64,000 bases of DNA from JAHDDH01 sp963922775 (GTDB lineage: Bacteria > Bacteroidota > Bacteroidia > Cytophagales > Amoebophilaceae). Below the pieces are notes generated by a model. The model ran no database searches and was not told where the DNA came from. It was given only the letters and a program-made list of their open reading frames with translations. Position numbers and translations under genes: made by a program. The stretch covers positions 114,435-178,434 of the forward strand of contig CAWUJG010000001.1 of NCBI GenBank assembly GCA_963922775.1, read 5' to 3'. Position 1 is the stretch's first letter. Each line of letters opens with the position of its first letter. Shown here in pieces: positions 37,861 to 46,904 of this stretch.

Positions 37861-38973
37861 ATGCAATTTAAAGCTATACCTGGTTATTCATCTATAAAGC
37901 AAAAAATATTATTTTTAGCACAAAAAGATGTTTTACCTCATGCTCAATTATATTCAGGTTCATCTTCAAGTCCTTATTTTGCATTTGCTTTAGCATTGGC
38001 TACTTACTTGAATTGTAAGAATAGGAGTGATATAGATTCATGTGGTAGGTGTAGTGGATGTCAAAAAATAAAAAAGGTTATACATCCAGATATACATTTT
38101 ATTTTTCCTACTTGTAGTAATCATCTTCAAGTTAATCATCATTATTTTATAAAATCTTGGCAGAAATTTTTAATAGAAAACCAATATCCTAGTATTGTAG
38201 GCTGGGCTTTGGCTTTAGGTGCTAATAAACAGCTGATTATTACTAAAGAGGAAGCAGAAAAGATAATGTATAGTACAAAAATTTTTCCTATAGAAAGTCA
38301 GTATAAAATATTTATTATCTGGTGTCCTGAATATTTTCATATAAGTACAGCCAATGCGTTGTTAAAAATTTTTGAAGAACCTCCTTCTCATGTTTTATTT
38401 TTTTTGGTAACACATAATGCAGAAAAAGTTTTGCCTACTATTATTTCCCGTACACAACGTTTTAATATACCTCCTTTTTCTCAGGAAAATATTATGCAGA
38501 TATTTAAATCTTACCCTATATCTCGTAGTCAGCTTAGGTCTTATATTTTTTTATCTGCCCAAGATATAGCTTTGATAAAGCATTGGATGCAAGAGGAACA
38601 GTATTTTTATGATACATTTTTATTTTTTCGTTCTTGGCTACGTTTTTGTTACAAAAAAGATTTTGCAGGCCTTTATAATCAGGTAGAAAAGTTTGCTACA
38701 TGGGATAAAGAAAAACAATATGACTATTTTTTTTTTTGTATTTGTATGATGAGACATGTTTTTTTAGCATTCTTCTTAGAAATAGATAGAGAGTATATAC
38801 CAGATTATGTATATCAGTTTTTACAAAATTTTGTAAAAAGATTTAACAGTAAAAAAGTAGTGGCTATTATCCACCATTTGAATAAGAAGTATCATCACCT
38901 CGAAAGAAATGCACAGCCTAAAATATTATTTTTAAGTCTTTCTATGCATATTCATAATATTTTACATTGCTAA
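37861..38973 (+). CDS. holB: DNA polymerase III delta-prime subunit (clamp-loader AAA+ protein)
   Basis: A 370-residue clamp-loader subunit. The N-terminus HAQLYSGSSSSPYFAFALAL aligns with the P-loop region, but the GxxGxGK(S/T) motif is missing. This is normal for delta-prime subunits, which do not hydrolyse ATP. The zinc module CGRCSGCQKI follows. IESQYKIFIIWCPEYF, STANALLKIFEEPPSHVLFFLVT and ISRTQRFNIPP are the sensor 1/SRC-like block. The C-terminal collar domain is divergent. It stands alone on this strand. Confidence 0.88.
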   Translation: MQFKAIPGYSSIKQKILFLAQKDVLPHAQLYSGSSSSPYFAFALALATYLNCKNRSDIDSCGRCSGCQKIKKVIHPDIHFIFPTCSNHLQVNHHYFIKSWQKFLIENQYPSIVGWALALGANKQLIITKEEAEKIMYSTKIFPIESQYKIFIIWCPEYFHISTANALLKIFEEPPSHVLFFLVTHNAEKVLPTIISRTQRFNIPPFSQENIMQIFKSYPISRSQLRSYIFLSAQDIALIKHWMQEEQYFYDTFLFFRSWLRFCYKKDFAGLYNQVEKFATWDKEKQYDYFFFCICMMRHVFLAFFLEIDREYIPDYVYQFLQNFVKRFNSKKVVAIIHHLNKKYHHLERNAQPKILFLSLSMHIHNILHC

Positions 38974-39100
38974 ATGATGCCTTTTTATGGTATAAATTTT
39001 TGCAATTAGTATTTTATTTTTAGTTATCTTATCTTTATTTTAATATTATTTTAGAGATTGGTCCTAAAAGCTAATAACTAAGTATTCATTATCTACGAAC

Positions 39101-40279
39101 ATGTTTTTTGTAAAACAAAAAGTAATATTTTTTTCCTCCTTCTGCATATTTTTTGTTAGTATTTTATCTGCGCAAGCAAAAATTATACGATCAGACCGTT
39201 TTTATCCTATTACTATCCATAGTAATTATTACCCTTTTATATTTCCTACAAATTTTATTATGTCGGAAAGTCTAAAGGGAGAGCGATATGGTTATAGTGC
39301 TGATATATCGAGCCTTTATGTTAATAAATCTATATGGAAATTTTGGCATTTTTATCCTGAAATAGGACTATCTTTTAACCACTATTGTTTTGGTAAAAAC
39401 AAAGATAATAGTAAAGTAACAGGTATAGGTGGTTTATTATATGTAGAGCCTAAGTTTAATTATTTTGTTCAAAATTATCTTACTACACGTATAGGAATAG
39501 GTGCTATAGAATTAAAAAATATACCTTATAGCATATCTCAAAAAGGGAATTTTATTGGTAAACATAATAGAGTACTTTTCCATCTAATATTTGGATGGAA
39601 ATGGTATTATAAGCTCAACAAATATGGACAGATAAATTTAGGTTTGAACTATAATTATATTCCATTTGAAATAGAAAACAATATAAAAAAGAATGATAAT
39701 AAAGATGTAGATTTGCAATGGGGTTCCAAATCTTTGAGTTTTTTATCTGCTTATTTAGGTGCTAATTTTACCTTTAATCCTAGCAATAGTAAAGATTATT
39801 ATATTAACAATTATAAAAAATGTAAAAGCTATTTAACTATTGCACCTTTATTTTCTTTAAAAGAGTATAAAGATAAAAAATATTCTATTATTTCTTTATT
39901 TGGAAAGTATAGTAGGCAATGCTATAAAAATACTTATACTACACTAACATTAGAAATTGCGCAAGATTTTAATACAAAAGCTTATATGAAAGATATGCAT
40001 ATGGCAAGGCTACAATCATTGAAAATCAAAATGTTTGTGGGAGCAGAATATTTATATGGTATTTTTATACCTAGCTTTCAATTAGGATGTTTTTTATTTA
40101 CACTAGATAAAAGAGATGAACCAGTATATTTATCTATTCCTCTTGTTATGAAACAAGGATTACATATAAAAATTACTAAAAAATTTGGTATAGGTATACA
40201 TGCTAATTTTTTGCCTATAGGAAAAAAAGGACTTTTTACCTATATAGATACACAATATGCCTTAGCATATATTTTTTAA
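39101..40279 (+). CDS. Predicted outer-membrane beta-barrel protein, unknown
   Basis: A 392-residue protein with a Sec signal peptide (VIFFSSFCIFFVSILSAQA, cleavage near residue 27). The mature part has many short amphipathic beta strands such as LTTRIGIGAIELKNIPY, YGQINLGLNYNYIPFEI and GLHIKITKKFGIGIHANF, and it ends in an aromatic residue (ALAYIF). This suggests an outer-membrane barrel. I see no family signature and no resemblance beyond general architecture to the porin-like protein at 24.7 kb. It has no operon partner. Confidence 0.65.
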   Translation: MFFVKQKVIFFSSFCIFFVSILSAQAKIIRSDRFYPITIHSNYYPFIFPTNFIMSESLKGERYGYSADISSLYVNKSIWKFWHFYPEIGLSFNHYCFGKNKDNSKVTGIGGLLYVEPKFNYFVQNYLTTRIGIGAIELKNIPYSISQKGNFIGKHNRVLFHLIFGWKWYYKLNKYGQINLGLNYNYIPFEIENNIKKNDNKDVDLQWGSKSLSFLSAYLGANFTFNPSNSKDYYINNYKKCKSYLTIAPLFSLKEYKDKKYSIISLFGKYSRQCYKNTYTTLTLEIAQDFNTKAYMKDMHMARLQSLKIKMFVGAEYLYGIFIPSFQLGCFLFTLDKRDEPVYLSIPLVMKQGLHIKITKKFGIGIHANFLPIGKKGLFTYIDTQYALAYIF

Positions 40280-40338
40280 TTCGTAGCAAAAAAGTTATCT
40301 TTATATAAAATTTAAAATGTTAATTACACAACTATAAT

Positions 40339-40593
40339 ATGGCAAATTTAGCATCAGCAAAAAAAAGAATACGTTCTAATGAACGAAAAAGGATACGAAA
40401 TAAATATCAACATAAAACATGTAGAACATATATTACAAGACTAAAAAAGATGACTGTTAAAGAAGAAGCACAAAAAATGTTTAGTGAAGTAGTTTCTAAA
40501 ATTGATAAATTGGCTAAAAATAATATTATCCATAAAAATAAAGCAGCTAATCAGAAATCAAAACTCGCTCGATTTGTTAATATGTTGTCTTAA
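40339..40593 (+). CDS. rpsT: 30S ribosomal protein S20
   Basis: An 84-residue helical rRNA-binding protein. MANLASAKKRIRSNERKRIRNK and the C-terminal IHKNKAANQKSKLARFVNML are diagnostic. It is monocistronic in appearance, 59 bases after the outer-membrane protein gene and followed by 145 bases without a gene. Confidence 0.97.
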   Translation: MANLASAKKRIRSNERKRIRNKYQHKTCRTYITRLKKMTVKEEAQKMFSEVVSKIDKLAKNNIIHKNKAANQKSKLARFVNMLS

Positions 40594-40672
40594 GCAATTT
40601 TTTGCATAAATATTTATTATGATTTTCAATTTTTGATTGGTTATAGTTGATTATATTAGTTCCTTGAAATTT

Positions 40673-40690
40673 TAGTCTAGATATAGACTA
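40673..40690 (+). terminator. Hairpin between rpsT and radC
   Basis: A perfect seven-base stem (TAGTCTA at 40673-40679, TAGACTA at 40684-40690) with a GATA loop. No T-run follows closely, so it may be a weak terminator of rpsT or a structure in the radC leader. Confidence 0.35.
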
Positions 40691-40738
40691 GATTGAAGTA
40701 AATTTTATACAATAATGTAATTTTTAGCTCTTCTTGTT

Positions 40739-41467
40739 TTGGAAAAATTAGAAAAAAATGTGCAGCTTCAATCTCAAAAAAATCTCAAAATAAAAGACTG
40801 GGCAGTAGAAGATAGGCCAAGAGAAAAACTATTGCAAAAAGGAGCTTCTGCTCTATCTGTATATGAACTGCTTGCTATCCTTATTGGTTCTGGCACTAAA
40901 AATAAAAGTGCTGTAGACTTGGCCCAACTTATACTAAAATCTTATGACTATAGCTTAGATGCATTGGCACGTTGTTCTGTGAAAGATTTACAAAAATTTA
41001 AAGGCATAGGTCAAGCTAAAGCCATTAATATTGTAAGTGCTATGGAAATCAGTCGAAGGAGAAATGAGTTTTCTCCTTTAAAAAAAATTAAGCTTAGCCA
41101 TCCCAAGGCAATTTATACCTTAATGTTGCCTGACCTTAAAGACAAAACTACAGAAGAATTCTGGATCCTTTTGCTCAACAAAGGTCATTACCTAATTAAA
41201 AAGCAACAAATTAGCAAAGGCGGTATCTCTAAAACAACTGTTGATCCGCGGATTATTTTTAAAATTGCTTTAGCAGAAAATAGCTCTGCAATTGTGCTCA
41301 TCCACAACCATCCCTCGGGTAATATACAGCCTAGTATATCGGATATTGCTTTGACAAAAGAAATTATCCAAATGGGAAAAGTGATGTATATCCCAGTTAT
41401 TGACCATATCATTTTTACAGATCATGCTTTTTTTTCTTTTCAAAAAGAAAAAATACTTTCATTTTGA
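40739..41467 (+). CDS. radC: RadC-family (JAB/MPN domain) protein
   Basis: A 242-residue UPF0758/RadC protein. The N-terminal part has LLAILIGSGTKNKSAVDLAQ and a helix-hairpin-helix segment (DLQKFKGIGQAKAINIV). The C-terminal MPN domain has the JAMM metal motif in VLIHNHPSGNIQPSISD. The molecular function of RadC proteins is unsettled; a role in recombination has been questioned. The only suitable start is TTG at 40739, which gives the normal N-terminus leading to KIKDWAVEDRPREKLL. The gene ends immediately before lpxB, so radC-lpxB are transcribed together. Confidence 0.92.
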   Translation: MEKLEKNVQLQSQKNLKIKDWAVEDRPREKLLQKGASALSVYELLAILIGSGTKNKSAVDLAQLILKSYDYSLDALARCSVKDLQKFKGIGQAKAINIVSAMEISRRRNEFSPLKKIKLSHPKAIYTLMLPDLKDKTTEEFWILLLNKGHYLIKKQQISKGGISKTTVDPRIIFKIALAENSSAIVLIHNHPSGNIQPSISDIALTKEIIQMGKVMYIPVIDHIIFTDHAFFSFQKEKILSF

Positions 41468-42577
41468 ATGCGTTATTATATCATAGCAGGAGAAAAATCA
41501 GGTGATCTTTATGGCGCTGATCTGGCCAAAGCCATTTTTCAAAAAGATCCCGAAGCAAAGATAAGAGGCATTGGAGGATCTCATATGAAATATGCTGGGG
41601 TTATTCTATCGCAGCATTATCAGGCAATAGCCATGATGGGTTTTCGGTTTATCAGGTATTTTTTTCGTTTTTTTCGTCTTTATAAAAAATGTCAAAAGGA
41701 TATCTTACAGTTCCAGCCACAGGTTGTTATACTCATTGATTTTGCAGGGTTTAACTTACGCATGGCTCGGTTTGCTAAAAAGAATCATATCAAAACTTGT
41801 TATTACATTAGTCCTAAAATTTGGGCTTGGCATCGTAAAAGAGTCCAAAATATACAAAGGGATGTGGATCATATGTTTTCTATTCTTCCTTTTGAAAAAG
41901 ATTTTTATGCGCAATTCTATTATCATGTGGATTATATTGGTCATCCTTTAGTGCCAAAGATCGAGCAATTCCAGCCCATGGCTGATTTTTTTACAAGATA
42001 TCACCTCGATCCTCAAAAAAAAATTATAGCATTTTTACCAGGTAGCCGTTTACAAGAAGTGCAGTCTGTTTTGCCTATTCTCGTACAAATAATTCCCCAT
42101 TTTCCTACTTATCAATTTTGTGTAGCAGCAGTGGATAGTTTGCCACTTGCCTTGTATCAAAAAATAATCCGAGGATATAACGTAAAAATTATTGTTGAGC
42201 AATCATATAGCCTTCTGGCTCATGCCCATGCAGCTGTAGTCACTTCTGGTACTGCTATTTTAGAAACTTTGTTGTTTGATGTACCACAAATTTTAGTTTA
42301 TAAAACCAATGTGCTTACCTACTTTTTAGCGCGGTATTTTTTGAAGATAAAATACATTGGTTTAGCTAATATTCTTGTCCAAGATAATATTGTGGCTGAA
42401 TTGATTCAACAAGATTTTCATGTTCAGAACTTGTTATTCCATCTCAAAAAAATTTTAGAAAAAGATTATAGAAAAAAACAACGCCATTATTATGCACAAA
42501 TAAAAGCGCAACTTAAAACAACCCAAGAACCAACGCAATATGGAGCCCATTTGCTGATGCAATATTTACAAACTTGA
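41468..42577 (+). CDS. lpxB: Lipid-A-disaccharide synthase
   Basis: A 369-residue glycosyltransferase (GT19) that joins UDP-diacylglucosamine and lipid X, a step in lipid A synthesis at the inner membrane. AGEKSGDLYGADLAKAI, IRGIGGSHMKYAGV, DFAGFNLRMARFAKK, YYISPKIWAWHRKRV and LPGSRLQEV are family motifs, and SGTAILETLLFDVPQILVYK closes the donor site. Its ATG directly follows the radC stop. The organism therefore probably makes lipid A. Composition here looks less AT-rich than average for the window. Confidence 0.95.
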   Translation: MRYYIIAGEKSGDLYGADLAKAIFQKDPEAKIRGIGGSHMKYAGVILSQHYQAIAMMGFRFIRYFFRFFRLYKKCQKDILQFQPQVVILIDFAGFNLRMARFAKKNHIKTCYYISPKIWAWHRKRVQNIQRDVDHMFSILPFEKDFYAQFYYHVDYIGHPLVPKIEQFQPMADFFTRYHLDPQKKIIAFLPGSRLQEVQSVLPILVQIIPHFPTYQFCVAAVDSLPLALYQKIIRGYNVKIIVEQSYSLLAHAHAAVVTSGTAILETLLFDVPQILVYKTNVLTYFLARYFLKIKYIGLANILVQDNIVAELIQQDFHVQNLLFHLKKILEKDYRKKQRHYYAQIKAQLKTTQEPTQYGAHLLMQYLQT

Positions 42578-42593
42578 ATTTTTATTTTTTTGA

Positions 42594-44279
42594 TTGCTAT
42601 CTCTTTTGATTTCTATTACTAACATTCCTCATCTTTGTGCAACCCACGGCATTCGTCATGCGATTATAGCCCCAGGTTCTCGTTCAGCTCCGCTTGCCAT
42701 AGCCTTTGCGCGATATCCTACAATACAAACTAAAACTATTTTTGACGAAAGATCTTCTGCTTTTATTGCTTTGGGCATGGCCCAACATCTCCAATCACCT
42801 GTTGTGTTGATATGTACTTCAGGTACTGCTGTTTATAATTTTGCTCCAGCTATTGCTGAGGCCTACTTTCAGCAAGTTCCTTTGCTTATTTTAACGGCTG
42901 ATAGACCTGTTGAATGGATTGGTCAGCAGGATGGTCAAACAATACATCAACAGCAAATTTATGGTAAACATGTAAAAAAGAGTTATCAATACAGTACCGA
43001 AAATTATCCAGATGTGCAATGGTATCATGACAGGATATTACAAGAAGCTATTTTTCTATCCCAAAAAAAGCCATCAGGTCCTGTACATATCAACATACCT
43101 TTGCGTGAGCCATTGTATCCATTATCAGAGAAAAAATTTTATGATCAACATTGTGCTAAACAGATTACAAAGTGGAATGCTGAGCATTATTTGTCTGAGG
43201 AAGTTTTTCAGGAGATGTCACAAGTTTTAGCCAAAAGTGAGAAGGTGCTTGTTTTGATTGGTCAGCAGCATGATCGTAGTCTAGAATTCCAAAAAATTGT
43301 ACAAAAATTGTTTCAAAAATATATTCCAGTGATTGGAGATGTTATAGCCAATGTGCATGATCAAATTCCTTGTATAAAAAATATCGAATGGATTTTAGCT
43401 TCTCAAGAGGAAGAATATCTTTTACAACCTACCTTGCTCATTAGTTGGGGAAAGTCTATTCTTTCAAAACGTTTGAAGCAATTTTTCAGAAAAAATCCTC
43501 CTGCGATGCATTGGCATTTTCAATCAGAAGATACTATTGTTGATACGTTTCAATCAGTCACTGATATTTTTTCATTTTCTCCTCTCTTTTTTTTGAAAAA
43601 ATGGTGTCAAACACATGTATCTAAAATGACACAGCAAAGGTATTTTCAACAATGGCAATCCAAAGAAAAAATACATCAAAATCAGAAAGAAATTTTTTTT
43701 GCTGCTTTGCCTTTTGGTGATTTTTTTGTTACTGTAAAAGTTTTGGAAAAATTACCATCTCACAGCATTTTGCATGTAGGCAATAGCATGCCCATCCGTT
43801 ATGTGGATATGGTTGGCATCACTACTCCCCATGTTTTGGTCTATGCCAATCGCGGTACCAATGGCATTGATGGCACTACGAGTACAGCCATTGGTAATGC
43901 TTTGGTGACAGATAAAAAGGTGGTGCTTTTGACGGGTGATATGGCTTTTTTTTATGATCAAAATGCTTTTTGGCATCATGAAAAATTAAAAAATGTATAT
44001 ATCATTTTATTTAATAATCATGGAGGAAATATTTTTCGGTTATTGACAGGAGCGAAACATCAGCCGGAATTATCTACGCATTTTGAAGGTCATCAGCTGC
44101 TCAATGCTTCTGGTTTGGCTCAATCTTATGGGTTTGATTATTTTTGTGCAAATGATAGGTCAACATTGCAAATGATTTTAAAGGATTTTTTTCAAGCTAG
44201 TGATCGATTGAAGCTTTTAGAAATTAAAACAGATAAAATGATTAATCAGCAGGTTTGGGAAGGGTGGGAGAAAATATGA
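42594..44279 (+). CDS. menD: SEPHCHC synthase MenD (menaquinone biosynthesis)
   Basis: A 561-residue thiamin-diphosphate enzyme that joins isochorismate and 2-oxoglutarate. APGSRSAPLAIAFARYPTIQ, DERSSAFIALGMAQ, TSGTAVYNFAPAIAEA, LTADRPVEW and GQQDGQTIHQ are the MenD N-terminal block. The C-terminal GTNGIDGTTSTAIGNAL and LLTGDMAFFYDQNAF bind ThDP. A stop lies one codon upstream, so TTG at 42594 is the earliest start. It is 16 bases after lpxB. No other men gene is in the window; an Rpn-type remnant follows it. Confidence 0.95.
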   Translation: MLSLLISITNIPHLCATHGIRHAIIAPGSRSAPLAIAFARYPTIQTKTIFDERSSAFIALGMAQHLQSPVVLICTSGTAVYNFAPAIAEAYFQQVPLLILTADRPVEWIGQQDGQTIHQQQIYGKHVKKSYQYSTENYPDVQWYHDRILQEAIFLSQKKPSGPVHINIPLREPLYPLSEKKFYDQHCAKQITKWNAEHYLSEEVFQEMSQVLAKSEKVLVLIGQQHDRSLEFQKIVQKLFQKYIPVIGDVIANVHDQIPCIKNIEWILASQEEEYLLQPTLLISWGKSILSKRLKQFFRKNPPAMHWHFQSEDTIVDTFQSVTDIFSFSPLFFLKKWCQTHVSKMTQQRYFQQWQSKEKIHQNQKEIFFAALPFGDFFVTVKVLEKLPSHSILHVGNSMPIRYVDMVGITTPHVLVYANRGTNGIDGTTSTAIGNALVTDKKVVLLTGDMAFFYDQNAFWHHEKLKNVYIILFNNHGGNIFRLLTGAKHQPELSTHFEGHQLLNASGLAQSYGFDYFCANDRSTLQMILKDFFQASDRLKLLEIKTDKMINQQVWEGWEKI

Positions 44280-44299
44280 AATTTTAAGAAAAATTAAAG

Positions 44300-44932
44300 T
44301 AAGTTGGCAGATTATAGACGAAGTATATAATTTAGATTTTAGAAAATATGAGAATTGATTTAAAGTAAAAGTATTTGAATTAAACAAATTTTGTGCATCG
44401 ATTTCTAAAATCAACCTAAGCGAAAACAAGACTTAAAAGGTTTATTATATAAAGACTATAAAGATTATTTTACAATAATTTTACAAAAAAGTTTCAATGG
44501 CTATATTTTTTATATTTTTGTCATAAAAAAGTATATTTTTCCTCAAATTTATCAGATTTTATTTCAGCGAGTTATCAATTAATGCAATTGAGTTTATGGA
44601 AATCATCAGACAGAATGTCTTATAATAAAGTCATATACGATTCCTTGAATTATGAAGCTGAACTACAGGTTAATTTAGATAAAAAACGTAAAGAGGGAAT
44701 GCGCGAAGGCATAAGTATAGGAGAAAAAATAGGAGAAATAAAGGGAGAAATAGGTAAAGTAAGAGATTTTAAAGAATTAGGAATTAATTTTTCAACAATA
44801 TGTAATAAAAAATATAGCTATCTAAAACTAAATCATGTCAATAGAATTTTAGAAGAAAAATCTTGGGAAAATTTAAGCAATACGCAAATCTTTGAAGAGC
44901 TCCAAAAAGGTAGTGAATGGATTATGGAATGA
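44300..44932 (+). pseudogene. Remnant of an Rpn/PD-(D/E)XK transposase-like gene
   Basis: An open stretch from 44582 encodes 116 residues whose middle, NYEAELQVNLDKKRKEG and GISIGEKIGEIKGEIGK, has the charged G-x-x-x-G repeats seen at the C-terminus of Rpn-family proteins such as the one at 3.5 kb. Upstream, fragments such as DEVYNLDFRKYEN and FKVKVFELNKF are separated by stop codons and frame changes, which suggests decay of the preceding part. No catalytic core remains. It lies between menD and the convergent ABC transporter gene. The assignment rests on the tail only, so it is tentative. Confidence 0.5.
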
Positions 44933-44970
44933 TTGATGGAGGTGTTTAAAACACAATAGCCAATAATTTA

Positions 44971-46800
44971 TTATCCCACGCTCAATTTCTTGTACAATCC
45001 CTTTTTTGCCATCAACTGTTGATGTTTTCCTTTTTCCACAATTTTCCCCTGATCAATCACCACAATTTCATCTGCTTGCTGAATAGTGCTGAGCCTGTGT
45101 GCAATCACAATCACAGTTCTATTTTTCATCAAACAATCCAAAGCCTCTTGTACCCATTTTTCTGAAGTAGTATCTAAAGCAGAAGTGGCTTCATCCAAAA
45201 TAAGGATTGGCGGGTTTTTGAGTAAAGCCCGAGCAATACAAATGCGTTGTCGTTGTCCACCTGATAGCTTAATGCCTCTTTCTCCCATCAATGTTTGATA
45301 ACCTTGAGGCAGTTGCATGATAAAATCATGGGCATAAGCCATTTTGGCTGCATGTACTACTTGAGATTCCTTTACTTCTGAAGGATAGCCAAAGGCAATA
45401 TTGTTGAATACAGTATTATGAAACAAAATAGATTCTTGTGTTACAATTCCCATGAGTGATCGTAAGCTTTGTAAAGTATAATTTTGTATGGGAACATCAT
45501 CAATAGTAATACACCCTTGTTGAGGGTCATAAAAACGGGGAATAAGATCTACTAATGTTGATTTTCCCCCTCCAGAAGGACCTACCAAGGCAATGGTTTT
45601 TCCTTTGGGAATGGTGATATGAATATTTTTTAACACGGGCTTATTTTTATAAGCAAATGTTACATGTTGAAAACAAATATTTTTGTTAAAATATTGGATA
45701 TTTTTTTCCCATTTTCTTTCTTTTACTAAAGGCTTTTTATATATTAGTTGAAATATTCTATGGGCAGAAGCTAATCCTCTATGCATATTTCCTAAAGTGT
45801 GTACAACAGATTTGGCAGGAGATATGATTCGTGAAAAGAGAATGATATATACCATAAATTCACTTGCTGCTAAGTGGGCATGGTTTTGTAAAACTAGTTT
45901 TCCTCCATAGCCTAAAATGATTACTACTACCAATACACCAAAAAATTCTGATATAGGAGAAGCTAACTCATGTCTTTTATTAATGTCTACATTAAGTTTG
46001 GCATAACGATTATTTTCTTTTTGAAATTTTTTTGTCATACTTTTTTCTGCTGTAAATGCTTTTATAATGCGTATGCCAAAGAGTACTTCGTCTAACAAGG
46101 TTACTATATTACCCATAGATGCTTGTGCTTGAGTTGCTTTTTTGCGTATACTTTTTACAATATTGCCTATACAGAATCCTGCTATGGGCAAAACAATAAT
46201 GGTACATAAGGTCAGTTGATAAGAAATATAAAATAATACTATAAAAAAGCTGATAATTTGAATAAAATCTTTGAAAATACTTTTTAACGTATGTACTATA
46301 AAATGTTCTACTTCATACACATCGCTGGTAGCTTTTGAAATAATATTTCCTTTTTTATGATGGGTAAAGTAACTCAGCTCTAGCTTCATAATTTTATGGA
46401 ATATTTTTTTACGTAGCGTACAAATAGTATGTGTACGTATTTTTGTCATTATTACTGCTGCAAGATAGCGGAAAAAGTTTGCCATAAAAACAGCTATAAT
46501 AAAGAATAGACAAATAAAATATAGGGCTCCTAGGTCACCATATTGTTTTATAATAATAAAATAGTAGTGGTAAAATATTGCCTTGAAATATTTGGGGCTA
46601 AAAGTAAAATGAGGGAGATTCGATAATGTATCTAAATAATTTTTTGTTTTTGCTTTGTCAAAAAGAATGTCGAATAGAGGTATTAAAAGGCTAAAGTTTA
46701 CTAAGCTAAATACAATGCTTAAAAAATTAGTGATTAAATATCCATACATTAAACCTTTTAGTGGTTTAGCATAAGCTAATATTTTAAAATATGTACGCAT
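44971..46800 (-). CDS. ABC exporter, fused permease-ATPase (MsbA-like)
   Basis: A 609-residue half-transporter. Six membrane spans lie in about residues 15-330. The ATPase domain has Walker A GPSGGGKST from residue 407, signature LSGGQRQRICIARAL, Walker B ILILDEATSALD and switch VIAHRLSTI. The family includes lipid A flippases such as MsbA; with LpxB encoded 2.4 kb away, lipid A-core export is a reasonable guess, but peptide or drug export cannot be excluded. The gene is convergent with the Rpn remnant and divergent from the Mur-ligase-like gene. Confidence 0.88.
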   Translation of the reverse strand: MRTYFKILAYAKPLKGLMYGYLITNFLSIVFSLVNFSLLIPLFDILFDKAKTKNYLDTLSNLPHFTFSPKYFKAIFYHYYFIIIKQYGDLGALYFICLFFIIAVFMANFFRYLAAVIMTKIRTHTICTLRKKIFHKIMKLELSYFTHHKKGNIISKATSDVYEVEHFIVHTLKSIFKDFIQIISFFIVLFYISYQLTLCTIIVLPIAGFCIGNIVKSIRKKATQAQASMGNIVTLLDEVLFGIRIIKAFTAEKSMTKKFQKENNRYAKLNVDINKRHELASPISEFFGVLVVVIILGYGGKLVLQNHAHLAASEFMVYIILFSRIISPAKSVVHTLGNMHRGLASAHRIFQLIYKKPLVKERKWEKNIQYFNKNICFQHVTFAYKNKPVLKNIHITIPKGKTIALVGPSGGGKSTLVDLIPRFYDPQQGCITIDDVPIQNYTLQSLRSLMGIVTQESILFHNTVFNNIAFGYPSEVKESQVVHAAKMAYAHDFIMQLPQGYQTLMGERGIKLSGGQRQRICIARALLKNPPILILDEATSALDTTSEKWVQEALDCLMKNRTVIVIAHRLSTIQQADEIVVIDQGKIVEKGKHQQLMAKKGLYKKLSVG

Positions 46801-46904
46801 AAAATTCAGCTAAATATAATGAAAAATTTTATGTAAGTATTTTAAAAATTTCTTTTTAAAAAAATATTTTGATAGCTTTGCTACAATATTTAGTAAAAGA
46901 TATA

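Noticed and set aside
37861..38973. Missing P-loop in HolB as a sign of decay
   Set aside because: Delta-prime clamp-loader subunits normally lack a functional ATP loop, so this is expected.
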